The notes below the pieces were generated by a model. The model had not been told where the DNA came from, searched no databases, and saw only the letters and a program-made list of their open reading frames with translations. Position numbers and translations under genes: made by a program. A DNA stretch of 13,741 nucleotides from Halobacteriales archaeon QS_9_70_65 (GTDB taxonomy: Archaea; Halobacteriota; Halobacteria; Halobacteriales; Haloarculaceae): NCBI GenBank assembly GCA_003023535.1, contig PXSC01000046.1:1-13741 (forward strand), read 5' to 3'. Below are positions 1 through 6,570 of the stretch, one piece after another; position 1 is the first letter of the stretch; each line of letters starts with the position of its first letter.

Positions 1-94
1 CGTCGTACTCGTCGCCGAGCCACCGGACGTACAACTCGATCAACGCCCGCTCGTCCTCGACGACGAGTACCGTCGGCTGGTCCGAGTCGCTCAT
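1..94 (-). CDS. Response regulator receiver-domain protein, N-terminal fragment
   Basis: Only the first 31 codons are in the window; the gene runs off the left edge. The peptide starts MSDSDQPTVLVVEDE and continues RALIELYVRWLGDEYD. The hydrophobic strand followed by an acidic pair (VLVVEDE) is the beta-1 strand and metal-binding acidic pocket of a CheY-like receiver domain. The spacing to the next helix (ALIELYVRWL) resembles haloarchaeal HalX-type regulators, but the phospho-acceptor Asp and the output domain lie outside the window, so the subtype is a guess. It is in the same direction as the pilin-like gene upstream (stop at 181) but has its own TATA-like box, so it is probably a separate transcription unit. 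The start is the ATG at 92-94. Confidence 0.8.
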   Translation of the reverse strand, partial: MSDSDQPTVLVVEDERALIELYVRWLGDEYD

Positions 95-122
95 TCGATG
101 TTCGGTATTTCGCCGGGAGGAA

Positions 123-132
123 GGTATAGTTT
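123..132 (-). promoter_or_regulatory. TATA-like promoter of the response regulator gene
   Basis: On the minus strand the sequence reads AAACTATACC. Its centre is about 34 nt upstream of the ATG at 92-94, so transcription would start only a few nucleotides before the start codon, as in the short-leader or leaderless mRNAs common in haloarchaea. It sits in the 86-nt gap between the pilin-like gene and the regulator. Position and A+T content are the only evidence. Confidence 0.45.
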
Positions 133-180
133 GGCTTCGGGACCTCCGTTGAAGACGAGCCGACGGTGGGAAATCCGCAG

Positions 181-1809
181 TCAGGGTTGGCTGTCCGGCG
201 AGATGAAGTATATCGCCCGCTCTTTGTTGTCGAAGACGATCGTCACGACGAAGAACTCTTCTTCGTTTGCGTCCCGTTCGCTCCCCATATTATTCCTAAA
301 TGCGAACGCATAAGACGTCGTGCCTGACGTGGAAATCGTATCCGGTCCATTGCTCCACTCGGGGCTGGAGGAGTTGTAGAATTGGCCACCTATCTCCATT
401 CCGCCTATTGCCTCCTCGCCGTTGTCGGAGTTGAACATGGAGGCTTCGACCGGCGCGTCTCCATCAGCCCTGTAGAAGTTGATTCTAATAGATTCGATAT
501 CCCTAGAACTCGTTCCGGTGGCCGTGAAGTCAGCCTCAATGACGTTAGTGTTTGTCGTAAATGTCCCACTAAATGGTGGAGGGAACGTATTCGACTGTCG
601 AATCCGAGCGTCCTCCAGCTTAACCGTCGATGACGGATTTACGCTGATCCGGCTGACCTGCACCGTGAACTCGGCGACACAGCGACTGGCACCGGGACAT
701 CCGGGAGCGACGTCCGGGTCGCTGCTGTCAATTTCGGCGGATATAGACTGTGTCCCGGGTGTGCTCGGGGTCACGGGAACCGCCACCCGGCCCTGGTCGT
801 TCGTGATATTGGTGACCGTCCCGCTAGGCGTACTGGTCTTCACGCTGACGTTGCTGACGGGGTTGTTGTACTGGTCGCGGACCTCGTACCTGACGTTCGC
901 CGTCGACTCCGTTGCGACGGAGGTGGTACCCTCCCCGGCGGGAACGAGGTAGTATCCGTCTTCGCTGGAGGTGTTCCGGCCCAGCGCGATGCGCGATGTT
1001 CTGAGGTTGTACTGCTGTGACCCGTCCAATTCTATCTCCACCCCGTCCGAGGTCGAACTAATGCTGTTGATCGTGTTCGACGAACTTGGGTCGTAGAGTT
1101 CTCTCCACTCCGATACGGGCAACTCCGACGGCAGCGACAGCACGATGTCGCCACCCGAGCTTTCGATTGGGACACTCCGCGACGGCGCGCTATTGGGTCG
1201 GACCGTCAGCGACTGCGTTGTCGACCTCGTCCGGTTGTAGTCGCCGGCGATGAATATCAGGTTGATGTCGTTCCCGTCGACGACGGACCCCTCATTCTGT
1301 ATCGTCGTCCCGTCGCTGTAATTGCTGTAGAGGACGCCGTACTCGTACCGGATGGTCGGGTCGTTCTGGAGTTCGTTGTAGTTAGCACTGTACTCAATTC
1401 GTCGTGAGAACAACTGCAGGGTGTTGGAGGTACTGGAACTACTGAAGTAGTCGTCGACCTCGCCGTCTGCTTCGACGTTCCGTATCTGTACCGATTGGTT
1501 CCCGGTCGTGCCCACCGTCCCCTGCACGCGCGGCGGGTTGAAGAACAACAGCCGCGAGGGGTAGCCGGTGCCGCTCTGCACTGCGACGGACTGCTCCTCG
1601 CCGCCGGCGGCGACGGTGGAGGCGACCTCGTGGAACTTGACCAGGTCCTCCTGCACCTGGGCGGTATGTTTGATCTCGACCTCTCGGTTCTGGTCCGGCA
1701 CCGCCTGTACCTGGATGATGCCCAGAAGCGTCACCAGGATGCCGAACACCAGGATGGCCCCGACGACCTCCGATACCCCTCTGTCGTCCGAATCGAGTCG
1801 CGTGTGCAT
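181..1809 (-). CDS. Large type IV pilin-like surface protein with Ig-like domain
   Basis: A 542-residue protein starting MHTRLDSDDRGVSEVVGAIL. The short charged N-terminus, Arg-Gly junction at residues 10-11 and single hydrophobic segment at about 14-35 match a haloarchaeal class III (prepilin, PibD-type) signal, which remains as the assembly helix after cleavage. The rest is a large Ser/Thr-rich ectodomain. Residues about 303-362 look like a bacterial Ig-like (Big-1 type) domain, with Gln-Tyr-Asn-Asn-Pro-Val and later Asp-Gln-Gly-Arg-Val-Ala. Possible N-glycosylation sequons include N104, N163, N192, N279, N320, N334 and N479. Cys371 and Cys377 are the only cysteines and could form a small loop. 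It is much longer than a major pilin (usually about 120-200 residues), so a minor or tip subunit, adhesin or pseudopilin is more likely. It starts one nucleotide after the pilC stop and is the last gene of the pilB-pilC operon. The DNA is visibly poorer in G+C than pilB and pilC. Confidence 0.8.
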   Translation of the reverse strand: MHTRLDSDDRGVSEVVGAILVFGILVTLLGIIQVQAVPDQNREVEIKHTAQVQEDLVKFHEVASTVAAGGEEQSVAVQSGTGYPSRLLFFNPPRVQGTVGTTGNQSVQIRNVEADGEVDDYFSSSSTSNTLQLFSRRIEYSANYNELQNDPTIRYEYGVLYSNYSDGTTIQNEGSVVDGNDINLIFIAGDYNRTRSTTQSLTVRPNSAPSRSVPIESSGGDIVLSLPSELPVSEWRELYDPSSSNTINSISSTSDGVEIELDGSQQYNLRTSRIALGRNTSSEDGYYLVPAGEGTTSVATESTANVRYEVRDQYNNPVSNVSVKTSTPSGTVTNITNDQGRVAVPVTPSTPGTQSISAEIDSSDPDVAPGCPGASRCVAEFTVQVSRISVNPSSTVKLEDARIRQSNTFPPPFSGTFTTNTNVIEADFTATGTSSRDIESIRINFYRADGDAPVEASMFNSDNGEEAIGGMEIGGQFYNSSSPEWSNGPDTISTSGTTSYAFAFRNNMGSERDANEEEFFVVTIVFDNKERAIYFISPDSQP

Positions 1810-1810
1810 G

Positions 1811-3832
1811 TCAGATCACCAGAAAGACGATCGTGCTGAGGATCACGAGAACGATGCTGTACTTCAGCCCGCCCAGTACCTCGTTTTCGGCGAGTTTGCC
1901 GGCCAGCAGACCGCTGCCGATGCCCTGGATGAGTACCGAGTGGAAGAATACCGCCCGGTAGAGGCCGATCCGGAGGTTGGCGACGCTACCGAGGGCGGCG
2001 CCGGGGCCGCTGGCTTGCTCCGGGGCCGACTCGACGGCCTCCAGCTGGGCGATACGGCCCAGGTAGGCGATGTCCAGCACGGCGATGACGCCGAGAAACA
2101 CCAGCACGCCGATGATGACGATGGCGGTGTAGGCGCCCATCTCGCTGCGGCGCTGGCGCTCGATCTGGTGGCGGTTGCGCGTGTCCTGGGCCGCGATGGA
2201 GATGATCTGCGAGAGGTCGCTCGAGGAGCGGTTGCCCTTCGCGATGAGCTTCATCGTCCGGGTCACCTGCGGAACGCGGAGCCGGTTGGCGAACTCCAAA
2301 AGGGCCCGCTCGACGTCTTCGTTCCAGGCGATGTCGTTGCGGACCTTCCGCAACTCCTCGGCGAGAACGCCCTCCGACCACCGGGCGACGAGGTTCAGCG
2401 ACTCCACGAGCCGGATGCCCATCTGGTTGGCGCTGGAGAGGATGTTCAGCGTGTCGGGAAACCGCTCGGAGATGCGCCGTCTCTTCCGCCGCCCCGACTC
2501 GTACAGCAGCGTCAGTGGCACGCTGGCGACGAGAAACGGCAGCACGAACAGCGCGATGGTCCCCCTGACGGGCGCGTCGTAGAGCCCCTCCAGCGACGTC
2601 GGCGCGTTCCCCGTCGCGACGAGAACGCCCACGCAGACGACGGCCGCCGGGACGGTCAGCACCAACGACAGCAGCGGATTCCGTTTTTTGATCTGTGCGA
2701 TGGGGTTCCGCAGCTTCTCCCGCCGCTGGGCCCTCTCCTTGTGGCGCTCGTACTCCTCGTAGTCCGGGTCCGAGGTTACCCAACTGTTCGGCTCCGTGCG
2801 AACCTCCTCGCGGTCCAGCTCCAGCGTCTCGGTCGATTCGGCGTACGGCTTCGCGAGGATGTCGACGGCCGCCAGGAACCCCAACATTCCGAGCGGCAGT
2901 CCGGCGTACACCAGGAAGACGACCTGCAGCAGCGCCTGGCCGCCGAGCAGGCTGATCACGAGCAGCACGACGATGAGAAACAGCGGCGCGGCGACGAAGG
3001 CGACGATGAAGATCTCCGCCAGAATCGACAGCGTCTCCAGGAACCCCTCCTGTTCGTCCTGGGCGCGGTTCATGTACGTCTCGGCTTCGTCCTCGAGGAA
3101 GGTCGCGAACTCGCTGCCGGAATCCAGCACGGATATCAGGTCGTCGACGAACTGCTCGAAATTCTCCGACGGCGTCACGCTGCGGGCGTCCCGCAGCGCC
3201 GAAAAGAGGTCGTTGCCGAACAGCTCCACGTCCCGAACGATGGTGTCGAACTCCCGGGCGACCTCGCCGTAGACGTCCTCGGCCTCGGCCATCTCCTTCA
3301 TCACCTCGAAGGCGTTCATCCCGCCGTGGCTCAGTGCGTACATGTAGACGATGGCGTGCGGCAGCAGCACGTCGATCTGCCGTTCCCGCGAGCTCGCCCG
3401 CGACGCCGGGTAGTAGTAGCCGGTCGCGAAGGCACCGCCGGCGAACAGCCCGATGGTCAGCGCCACCAGCAGCGCCGACCCGCCGGCCTGCAGCGCCGTC
3501 GACGTGACGCCCAGCGCCTCCCAGCCGTCGAAGACGAACAGCTGGAGGCTCAATACGGTCCCGAGGAACAGCCCGACGGCGCTCGCGATGAGGGTGTACC
3601 CCATCACCCGTTCGAGGTAGACGTCGTACGTGTACCCCATCTGAGCCTGGTTGAGCCACCGCTGGAGCTTCTTGAACCGGCCGGGGTTCAGCAGGAAGTA
3701 CGTCCTGATGCGGCCGTGTTCGTCCCTGAGCCGGTCGCGGTCGTCCGCCGAGAGGTCGTGTCGCTCCGGGAACCGCTGTTCCAGTTCGTAGTCCGGGATC
3801 GGCGACGGCTCGTCGAGCGTCTCCCCGCTCAT
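1811..3832 (-). CDS. pilC: Archaeal type IV pilus assembly membrane protein PilC (left module)
   Basis: A 673-residue polytopic membrane protein of the PilC/TadC/GspF family, the inner-membrane platform paired with the PilB ATPase. It has the doubled architecture of haloarchaeal PilC. The first T2SS-F domain spans about residues 155-295 (from the LLPHAIVYMYALSHGGM region, followed by the hydrophobic stretch at 270-325). A long charged cytoplasmic link (about 330-385) leads to a second T2SS-F domain at about 457-590. Other membrane segments lie at about 80-100, 118-140, 386-405, 423-443 and 655-673. The C-terminal part contains a Tyr-Arg-Ala-Val-Phe-Phe-His-Ser motif (625-632), which recurs in the second PilC of this window. 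Its ATG overlaps the pilB stop in an ATGA arrangement, and the pilin-like gene follows after 1 nt, so the three genes are probably translationally coupled. Confidence 0.95.
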   Translation of the reverse strand: MSGETLDEPSPIPDYELEQRFPERHDLSADDRDRLRDEHGRIRTYFLLNPGRFKKLQRWLNQAQMGYTYDVYLERVMGYTLIASAVGLFLGTVLSLQLFVFDGWEALGVTSTALQAGGSALLVALTIGLFAGGAFATGYYYPASRASSRERQIDVLLPHAIVYMYALSHGGMNAFEVMKEMAEAEDVYGEVAREFDTIVRDVELFGNDLFSALRDARSVTPSENFEQFVDDLISVLDSGSEFATFLEDEAETYMNRAQDEQEGFLETLSILAEIFIVAFVAAPLFLIVVLLVISLLGGQALLQVVFLVYAGLPLGMLGFLAAVDILAKPYAESTETLELDREEVRTEPNSWVTSDPDYEEYERHKERAQRREKLRNPIAQIKKRNPLLSLVLTVPAAVVCVGVLVATGNAPTSLEGLYDAPVRGTIALFVLPFLVASVPLTLLYESGRRKRRRISERFPDTLNILSSANQMGIRLVESLNLVARWSEGVLAEELRKVRNDIAWNEDVERALLEFANRLRVPQVTRTMKLIAKGNRSSSDLSQIISIAAQDTRNRHQIERQRRSEMGAYTAIVIIGVLVFLGVIAVLDIAYLGRIAQLEAVESAPEQASGPGAALGSVANLRIGLYRAVFFHSVLIQGIGSGLLAGKLAENEVLGGLKYSIVLVILSTIVFLVI

Positions 3833-5541
3833 TCCTCTTGGAAGTCCCCGGACTCGAGCGTCCCCTGGTCGACCTGCTCCAGCAGCGTCTCCTGGTCGTT
3901 GCCGAACATGTGGATGGCCGAGGTGACGTCCTGGTAATCGGAGATGTCGTTGTCGACGAGATACTGGAGGAACTCCCGGCGCTTCCGCAGCTCCTCGGCG
4001 AGTCTGCGACCGCTCCAGCCGCGGTCGTCGGCGATGTCCTGCAGCACCTGGGAGTTGTTCACCCGCTGGATGATGTCCTCGTCGGCGTCGCGGGCGAAGA
4101 TGTCGATCGCCCGGATGGCGTCTTCCGCGTCGCCGCTCGGCAGGATCTCCGTGACGCCGTCGTTCCGCCGCACCCGGTCGCCGTCCATGAACGTCTGCTT
4201 CTGGATGGAGATGATGTCCAGTTCCAGCACCATCTGCGTCGGGACGTTGAGCGGCTGGTTCTCCAGGCGGTTCAGCACGCCCTCGACGCTTTCGGCGTGG
4301 ATGGTCGTGTAGGCCGTGTGGCCCGTCCCGATGGCCTGGAAGAACGTGAAGGCGACGTTCTGCTCGGTCCGGATCTCGCCGACCAGCAGGTACTCCGGCC
4401 GCTGCCGGAGTGCCGCCTGCAGGAGTTCGTACATCGACACCTCGCCGCGGCCCTCGGAGGTGATCGACTCCCGGGTGAGACTCTGAATCCAGTTGTCGTG
4501 CGGCAGCGTTATCTCGCGGGTGTCCTCGATGGAGACCACCTTCGCGTCCTCGGGGACGAACATCGAGACGGCGTTCATCGAGGTGGTTTTGCCCGACCCC
4601 GTCCCGCCGGAGAAGATGAGCGAGCGGTTGTTCTCGATGGCCAACCAGAAGTACGCCATCTGCTCGGTGCTGAACGTGCCGCTCTGGATGAGGTCGACCG
4701 GCGTGAACGGGATGGTCGCGAACTTCCGGATGGTGAAGTTCGACCCCCTCGTCGCCACGTCCGAGCCGAACGTCAACTGCACCCGGGAGCCGTCCGGCAG
4801 GGTGCCGTCCATCAACGGCTCCGAGACCGAAACCTGCTCGCCGGCCCGCTGGGCCAGTCGGAGCGCGAACGACGACAGCTGCTGTTTCTCGAAGGCGATG
4901 TTCGTCGGCATGTCCCGGTGTTCGGTGTGGTAGACGTACACCGGAATGCCGACGCCGTCACACGAGACGTCCTCGATGTTCGGGTCCCGCATGATCGGCT
5001 CGATGGGTCCCAGGTGGACGAAGTCCCGCATCAGGTAGTACCTCAGCTTCAGCAGCGAGCCCTCCTCGATCGTCGCGGCGGCGTGATCGGAGATGACGTC
5101 TTTGACCTCCTCCTCGAACAGCGCCTCTCGGTCGTCGCCGTCCTCGAGGTCCTGGTACATCAGGCTGTTGCGCAGGATCTTCACGAGGTCCTCGCGGACG
5201 TACTCCTCGAACTCCGAGAGGTCCGGCTCGTGGACCCGGTACCGGAGCTTGTCCTCGCCGTCCCGCCGCAGGATGGACACGTAGGCGTACGGCTTGTCGA
5301 CCCAGAGTCGCTCGATTTCCTCGTGGTTCTGGAGGTAGGAGAAGTCGAAGAAACGGCTCTTGACGAACTCGGTGTCGGGCCGCTCGGCGAACGATTCGTC
5401 GAGTTCCGCCTCCTGGAAGTACTCTTCGACCGCCCTGAGGATCTCGCCTTTTATCGGGTGGTCGGCGACGAGCGACCGGTCGTCGGTGGCGATGCCGTCG
5501 ATCGGCTCGCCGACCTCGTCGGGTTCCGCTCCGCTGCTCAT
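3829..5541 (-). CDS. pilB: Archaeal type IV pilus assembly ATPase PilB (left module)
   Basis: A 570-residue secretion ATPase of the VirB11/PilB/GspE family that powers pilus assembly from the cytoplasmic face. Counting from the chosen ATG it shows Walker A GGTGSGKTT at 312-320, an Asp box SIEDTREITL at 337-346, Walker B YLLVGEIR at 384-391 and a His box beginning GHTAYTTIHAES at 407-418. The N-terminal third is the family-specific domain, with the conserved region before the ATPase fold near LGPIEPIMRDPNIEDVSCDG (177-196). I chose the ATG at 5539-5541 rather than the in-frame GTG four codons upstream, because a GGGGAG purine run lies four nucleotides before the ATG and the GTG would fall inside it. 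It is the first gene of the operon pilB, pilC, pilin-like protein. A neighbouring paralogue lies at 9364-11004. Confidence 0.95.
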   Translation of the reverse strand: MSSGAEPDEVGEPIDGIATDDRSLVADHPIKGEILRAVEEYFQEAELDESFAERPDTEFVKSRFFDFSYLQNHEEIERLWVDKPYAYVSILRRDGEDKLRYRVHEPDLSEFEEYVREDLVKILRNSLMYQDLEDGDDREALFEEEVKDVISDHAAATIEEGSLLKLRYYLMRDFVHLGPIEPIMRDPNIEDVSCDGVGIPVYVYHTEHRDMPTNIAFEKQQLSSFALRLAQRAGEQVSVSEPLMDGTLPDGSRVQLTFGSDVATRGSNFTIRKFATIPFTPVDLIQSGTFSTEQMAYFWLAIENNRSLIFSGGTGSGKTTSMNAVSMFVPEDAKVVSIEDTREITLPHDNWIQSLTRESITSEGRGEVSMYELLQAALRQRPEYLLVGEIRTEQNVAFTFFQAIGTGHTAYTTIHAESVEGVLNRLENQPLNVPTQMVLELDIISIQKQTFMDGDRVRRNDGVTEILPSGDAEDAIRAIDIFARDADEDIIQRVNNSQVLQDIADDRGWSGRRLAEELRKRREFLQYLVDNDISDYQDVTSAIHMFGNDQETLLEQVDQGTLESGDFQEE

Positions 5542-5545
5542 GGTA

Positions 5546-5551
5546 CTCCCC
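5546..5551 (-). promoter_or_regulatory. Shine-Dalgarno-like site of the left pilB
   Basis: GGGGAG on the minus strand, four nucleotides (TACC) before the ATG at 5539-5541. GGAG can pair with the CCUCC at the archaeal 16S rRNA 3' end. It supports the ATG over the upstream GTG (5551-5553), which overlaps this site. It also fits a leadered mRNA. Confidence 0.5.
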
Positions 5552-5730
5552 ACGCTCGGTTCGTGGTCCGGTTCCCTACCGTCGGTGTTCCGTCGATTCC
5601 GTCGATCATCTGTATCAGGACTGACACCGCTGGCCGTCGGCCGCTCTCGTGACGCATGTCGCCTCGTCGACCGTATACGACGGGGACATGCTTGCTGTGT
5701 CGGCTCTGTGGCCCCAGCCTATTATCGCTG

Positions 5731-5740
5731 GCGAATAAAA
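5731..5740 (-). promoter_or_regulatory. Candidate TATA box for the left pilus operon
   Basis: TTTTATTCGC on the minus strand is the clearest A+T-rich, TATA-like element upstream of the left pilB. It is about 195 nt before the pilB ATG and would give a leader of about 170 nt. Weaker elements (for example around the GTATAC at 5672-5679) cannot be excluded. Confidence 0.3.
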
Positions 5741-5760
5741 CCACTGGTGAGCCGAGCGGA

Positions 5761-5934
5761 AGATTCTAACCGCGGGACGCGACCACACCGCCGTACGGCG
5801 GTTGAGCCGCCGCCATCCGGACCGGAGGCGTCGTCGGCCGTTCCCGCCCTCCGGCCGCGACGACGGCGCCCGACACGTCGGGCACCGGCATCTCGCGTCG
5901 TCGCAGGGTGCAGTTACGGCTCACTCCGCTCCCT
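5761..5934. other. GC-rich spacer with palindromes between the pilus operon and tRNA repeats
   Basis: I see no supported gene here. There is a perfect 16-bp palindrome, ACCGCCGTACGGCGGT, at 5787-5802. An imperfect inverted repeat lies between about 5826 and 5870 (arms containing GTCGTCG and CGACGAC). A short minus-strand frame at 5766-5891 could encode 41 residues (MPVPDVSGAVVAAGG...), but it has no recognisable family. The stretch separates the left pilus promoter region from the repeats downstream of the tRNA. Confidence 0.4.
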
Positions 5935-6301
5935 GCTCGCGTCTCCGAGGCCTCGCTTCGTTCGCGCCTCGCTATGCGCTCGCGGGTCGCTTCGCTCCCC
6001 GCTCGCGTCTCCGAGGCCTCGCTTCGCTCGGCCTCGCTATGCGCCAACCGGGACTCCCGCGAGGGAGGCGAGACGCGACCGGAGGGAGCGTCTCGGAACG
6101 GCCGAACGGTGACCGGAGGGAACCGTGAGGCAGCGAGTGGGAGGTCGGTCGGCAAACGACCGTAGGGAGTGCACTCGCGGGTCGCTTCGCTCCCCGCTCG
6201 CGTCTTCGAGGCGCTCACTTCGTTCGCGCCTCGCTATGCGCCGACCGGGACTCCCGCGAGAGAAGCGAGCGGGAGGTCGGTCGGCAAACGACCGTAGGGA
6301 G
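5935..6301. repeat. Tandem hairpin-rich repeats downstream of tRNA-Gly
   Basis: This block holds three diverged copies of a longer unit. The shared segment starting gctcgcgtc occurs near 5935, 6001 and 6197, and the run gcctcgctatgcgc closes each at 5966-5979, 6031-6044 and 6228-6241. Two of the copies then enter sequence derived from the tRNA 3' end (6040-6053 with one mismatch, and 6237-6250 exact). Perfect or near-perfect hairpins lie at 5982-6002, 6013-6035, 6070-6094, 6106-6126, 6177-6197, 6208-6232 and 6251-6275. Most share the core GANCGNAGNGA on one strand: tandem G-A steps, one variable pair, then a C-G pair closing a GNA triloop. Long open reading frames cross this block in several frames on both strands, but they are by-products of the G+C-rich, stop-poor repeats. 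Confidence 0.85.
6139..6172. repeat. 34-bp exact direct repeat, copy 1
   Basis: Identical over 34 bp to 6271-6304, with 132 bp between the starts. It contains a hairpin, CGGTCG (6146-6151), loop GCAAA, CGACCG (6157-6162), followed by a purine-rich tail. The copy at 6271 runs directly into the tRNA 3' end; this one runs into the gcgggtcgc hairpin instead. Confidence 0.9.
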
Positions 6302-6304
6302 TGC
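6271..6304. repeat. 34-bp exact direct repeat, copy 2, abutting the tRNA 3' end
   Basis: Second exact copy of the 34-bp repeat at 6139-6172. Its last three bases overlap the discriminator and the last two bases of the tRNA-Gly acceptor stem. On the tRNA strand this copy is therefore the immediate 3' trailer, with the CGGTCG/CGACCG hairpin at 6278-6294 starting about 8 nt after the mature tRNA end. It could act in tRNA 3' processing or termination, but no T-run typical of archaeal terminators is present. Confidence 0.85.
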
Positions 6305-6372
6305 GCCGACCGGGATTCGAACCCGGGCCATGAGCTTGGAAGGCTCAGGTCCTACCACTAGACCATCGGCGC
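6302..6372 (-). tRNA. tRNA-Gly (anticodon UCC)
   Basis: The 71 nt fold as a complete cloverleaf. The acceptor stem is GCGCCGA paired with TCGGCGC, with discriminator A. The D stem is GTCT/GGAC, the anticodon stem TGAGC/GCTCA with loop CTTCCAA (anticodon TCC, 6338-6340), and the T stem CCGGG/CCCGG with loop TTCGAAT. The 3' CCA is not encoded and there is no intron. It decodes GGA and probably GGG. It is isolated from other RNA genes, follows the Trm9-like methyltransferase on the same strand, and is embedded in repeats that copy its own 5' and 3' ends. No TATA box lies at the usual distance upstream; the nearest TATA-like element is about 200 bp away. Confidence 0.97.
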
Positions 6373-6549
6373 GCTCACTCCGTTCGCGCCCCGGGGCTCG
6401 CGATTCCTCCGGAATCGCTCACCATCGGCGCGCACGTCACTCCGTTCCTCGCGCCCCGCGGCTCGTAATCCCTCCGGGATTACTCACCATCGGCGCGCTC
6501 ACTCCGTTCACGCCCCGCGATTCCTCCGGGAATCGCTCACCATCGGCGC
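6373..6549 (-). repeat. Three tandem repeats carrying copies of the tRNA-Gly 5' end
   Basis: Reading on the tRNA strand, the first 11 nt of the tRNA (GCGCCGATGGT, 6362-6372 in the real gene) recur exactly at 6421-6431, 6486-6496 and 6539-6549, spaced 53-65 bp. Each copy is followed by GAG, a hairpin with an 8-bp stem, a G+C-rich linker and AACGGAGTGA. The 8-bp hairpins are at 6400-6418, 6465-6483 and 6517-6536. The first and third use arms GCGATTCC/GGAATCGC; the middle one uses GTAATCCC/GGGATTAC, so three base pairs changed on both arms. The copies are not full tRNAs: similarity stops after the acceptor strand and the first bases of the D arm. Confidence 0.9.
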
Positions 6550-6570
6550 GTGGCGACGTAACGCGGCGCC

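Larger units (their letters stand above)
5542..5760 (-). other. Upstream leader region of the left pilus operon
   Basis: About 220 bp without a convincing gene, running from the left pilB start toward the tRNA-flanking repeats. It contains one TATA-like box far from the gene (5731-5740) and a 39-codon reading frame beginning ATG near 5655, whose TGA overlaps the pilB ATG as ATGA. That frame has weaker third-position G+C than neighbouring genes and no recognisable motif, so I do not call it a gene. If the distal TATA box is used, the mRNA carries a leader of about 170 nt, long for a haloarchaeon and able to hold regulatory structure. I recognise no known riboswitch. Confidence 0.4.

Noticed and set aside
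1568..3937. Large plus-strand open reading frames opposite the pilB and pilC genes (also at 3838-5652, 8006-9319 and 9475-11196)
   Set aside because: They are antisense shadows of high-G+C coding sequence. Their peptides are Arg/His/Gln-rich and lack the acidic composition of haloarchaeal proteins, while the minus-strand frames contain recognisable domains.
5766..5891. Minus-strand 41-codon frame (MPVPDVSGAVVAAGG...)
   Set aside because: Third positions are G+C-rich, but so is the whole region. There is no Shine-Dalgarno site, family match or neighbour that supports it.
6139..6304. CRISPR array
   Set aside because: The repeats are few, unequal in spacing and diverged, and the sequence between them is itself repeated rather than unique spacers. 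No cas gene is present.
5360..6361. Long overlapping open reading frames on both strands across the tRNA-flanking repeats, some rich in Arg, Ser and Ala
   Set aside because: They arise from G+C-rich repeats with few stop codons, change frame between repeat copies and encode low-complexity peptides without any family signature.
6421..6549. Additional tRNA genes or tRNA pseudogenes
   Set aside because: Only the first 11 nt match. There is no anticodon arm, T arm or 3' acceptor strand in these units, so they are tRNA-end fragments inside repeats.
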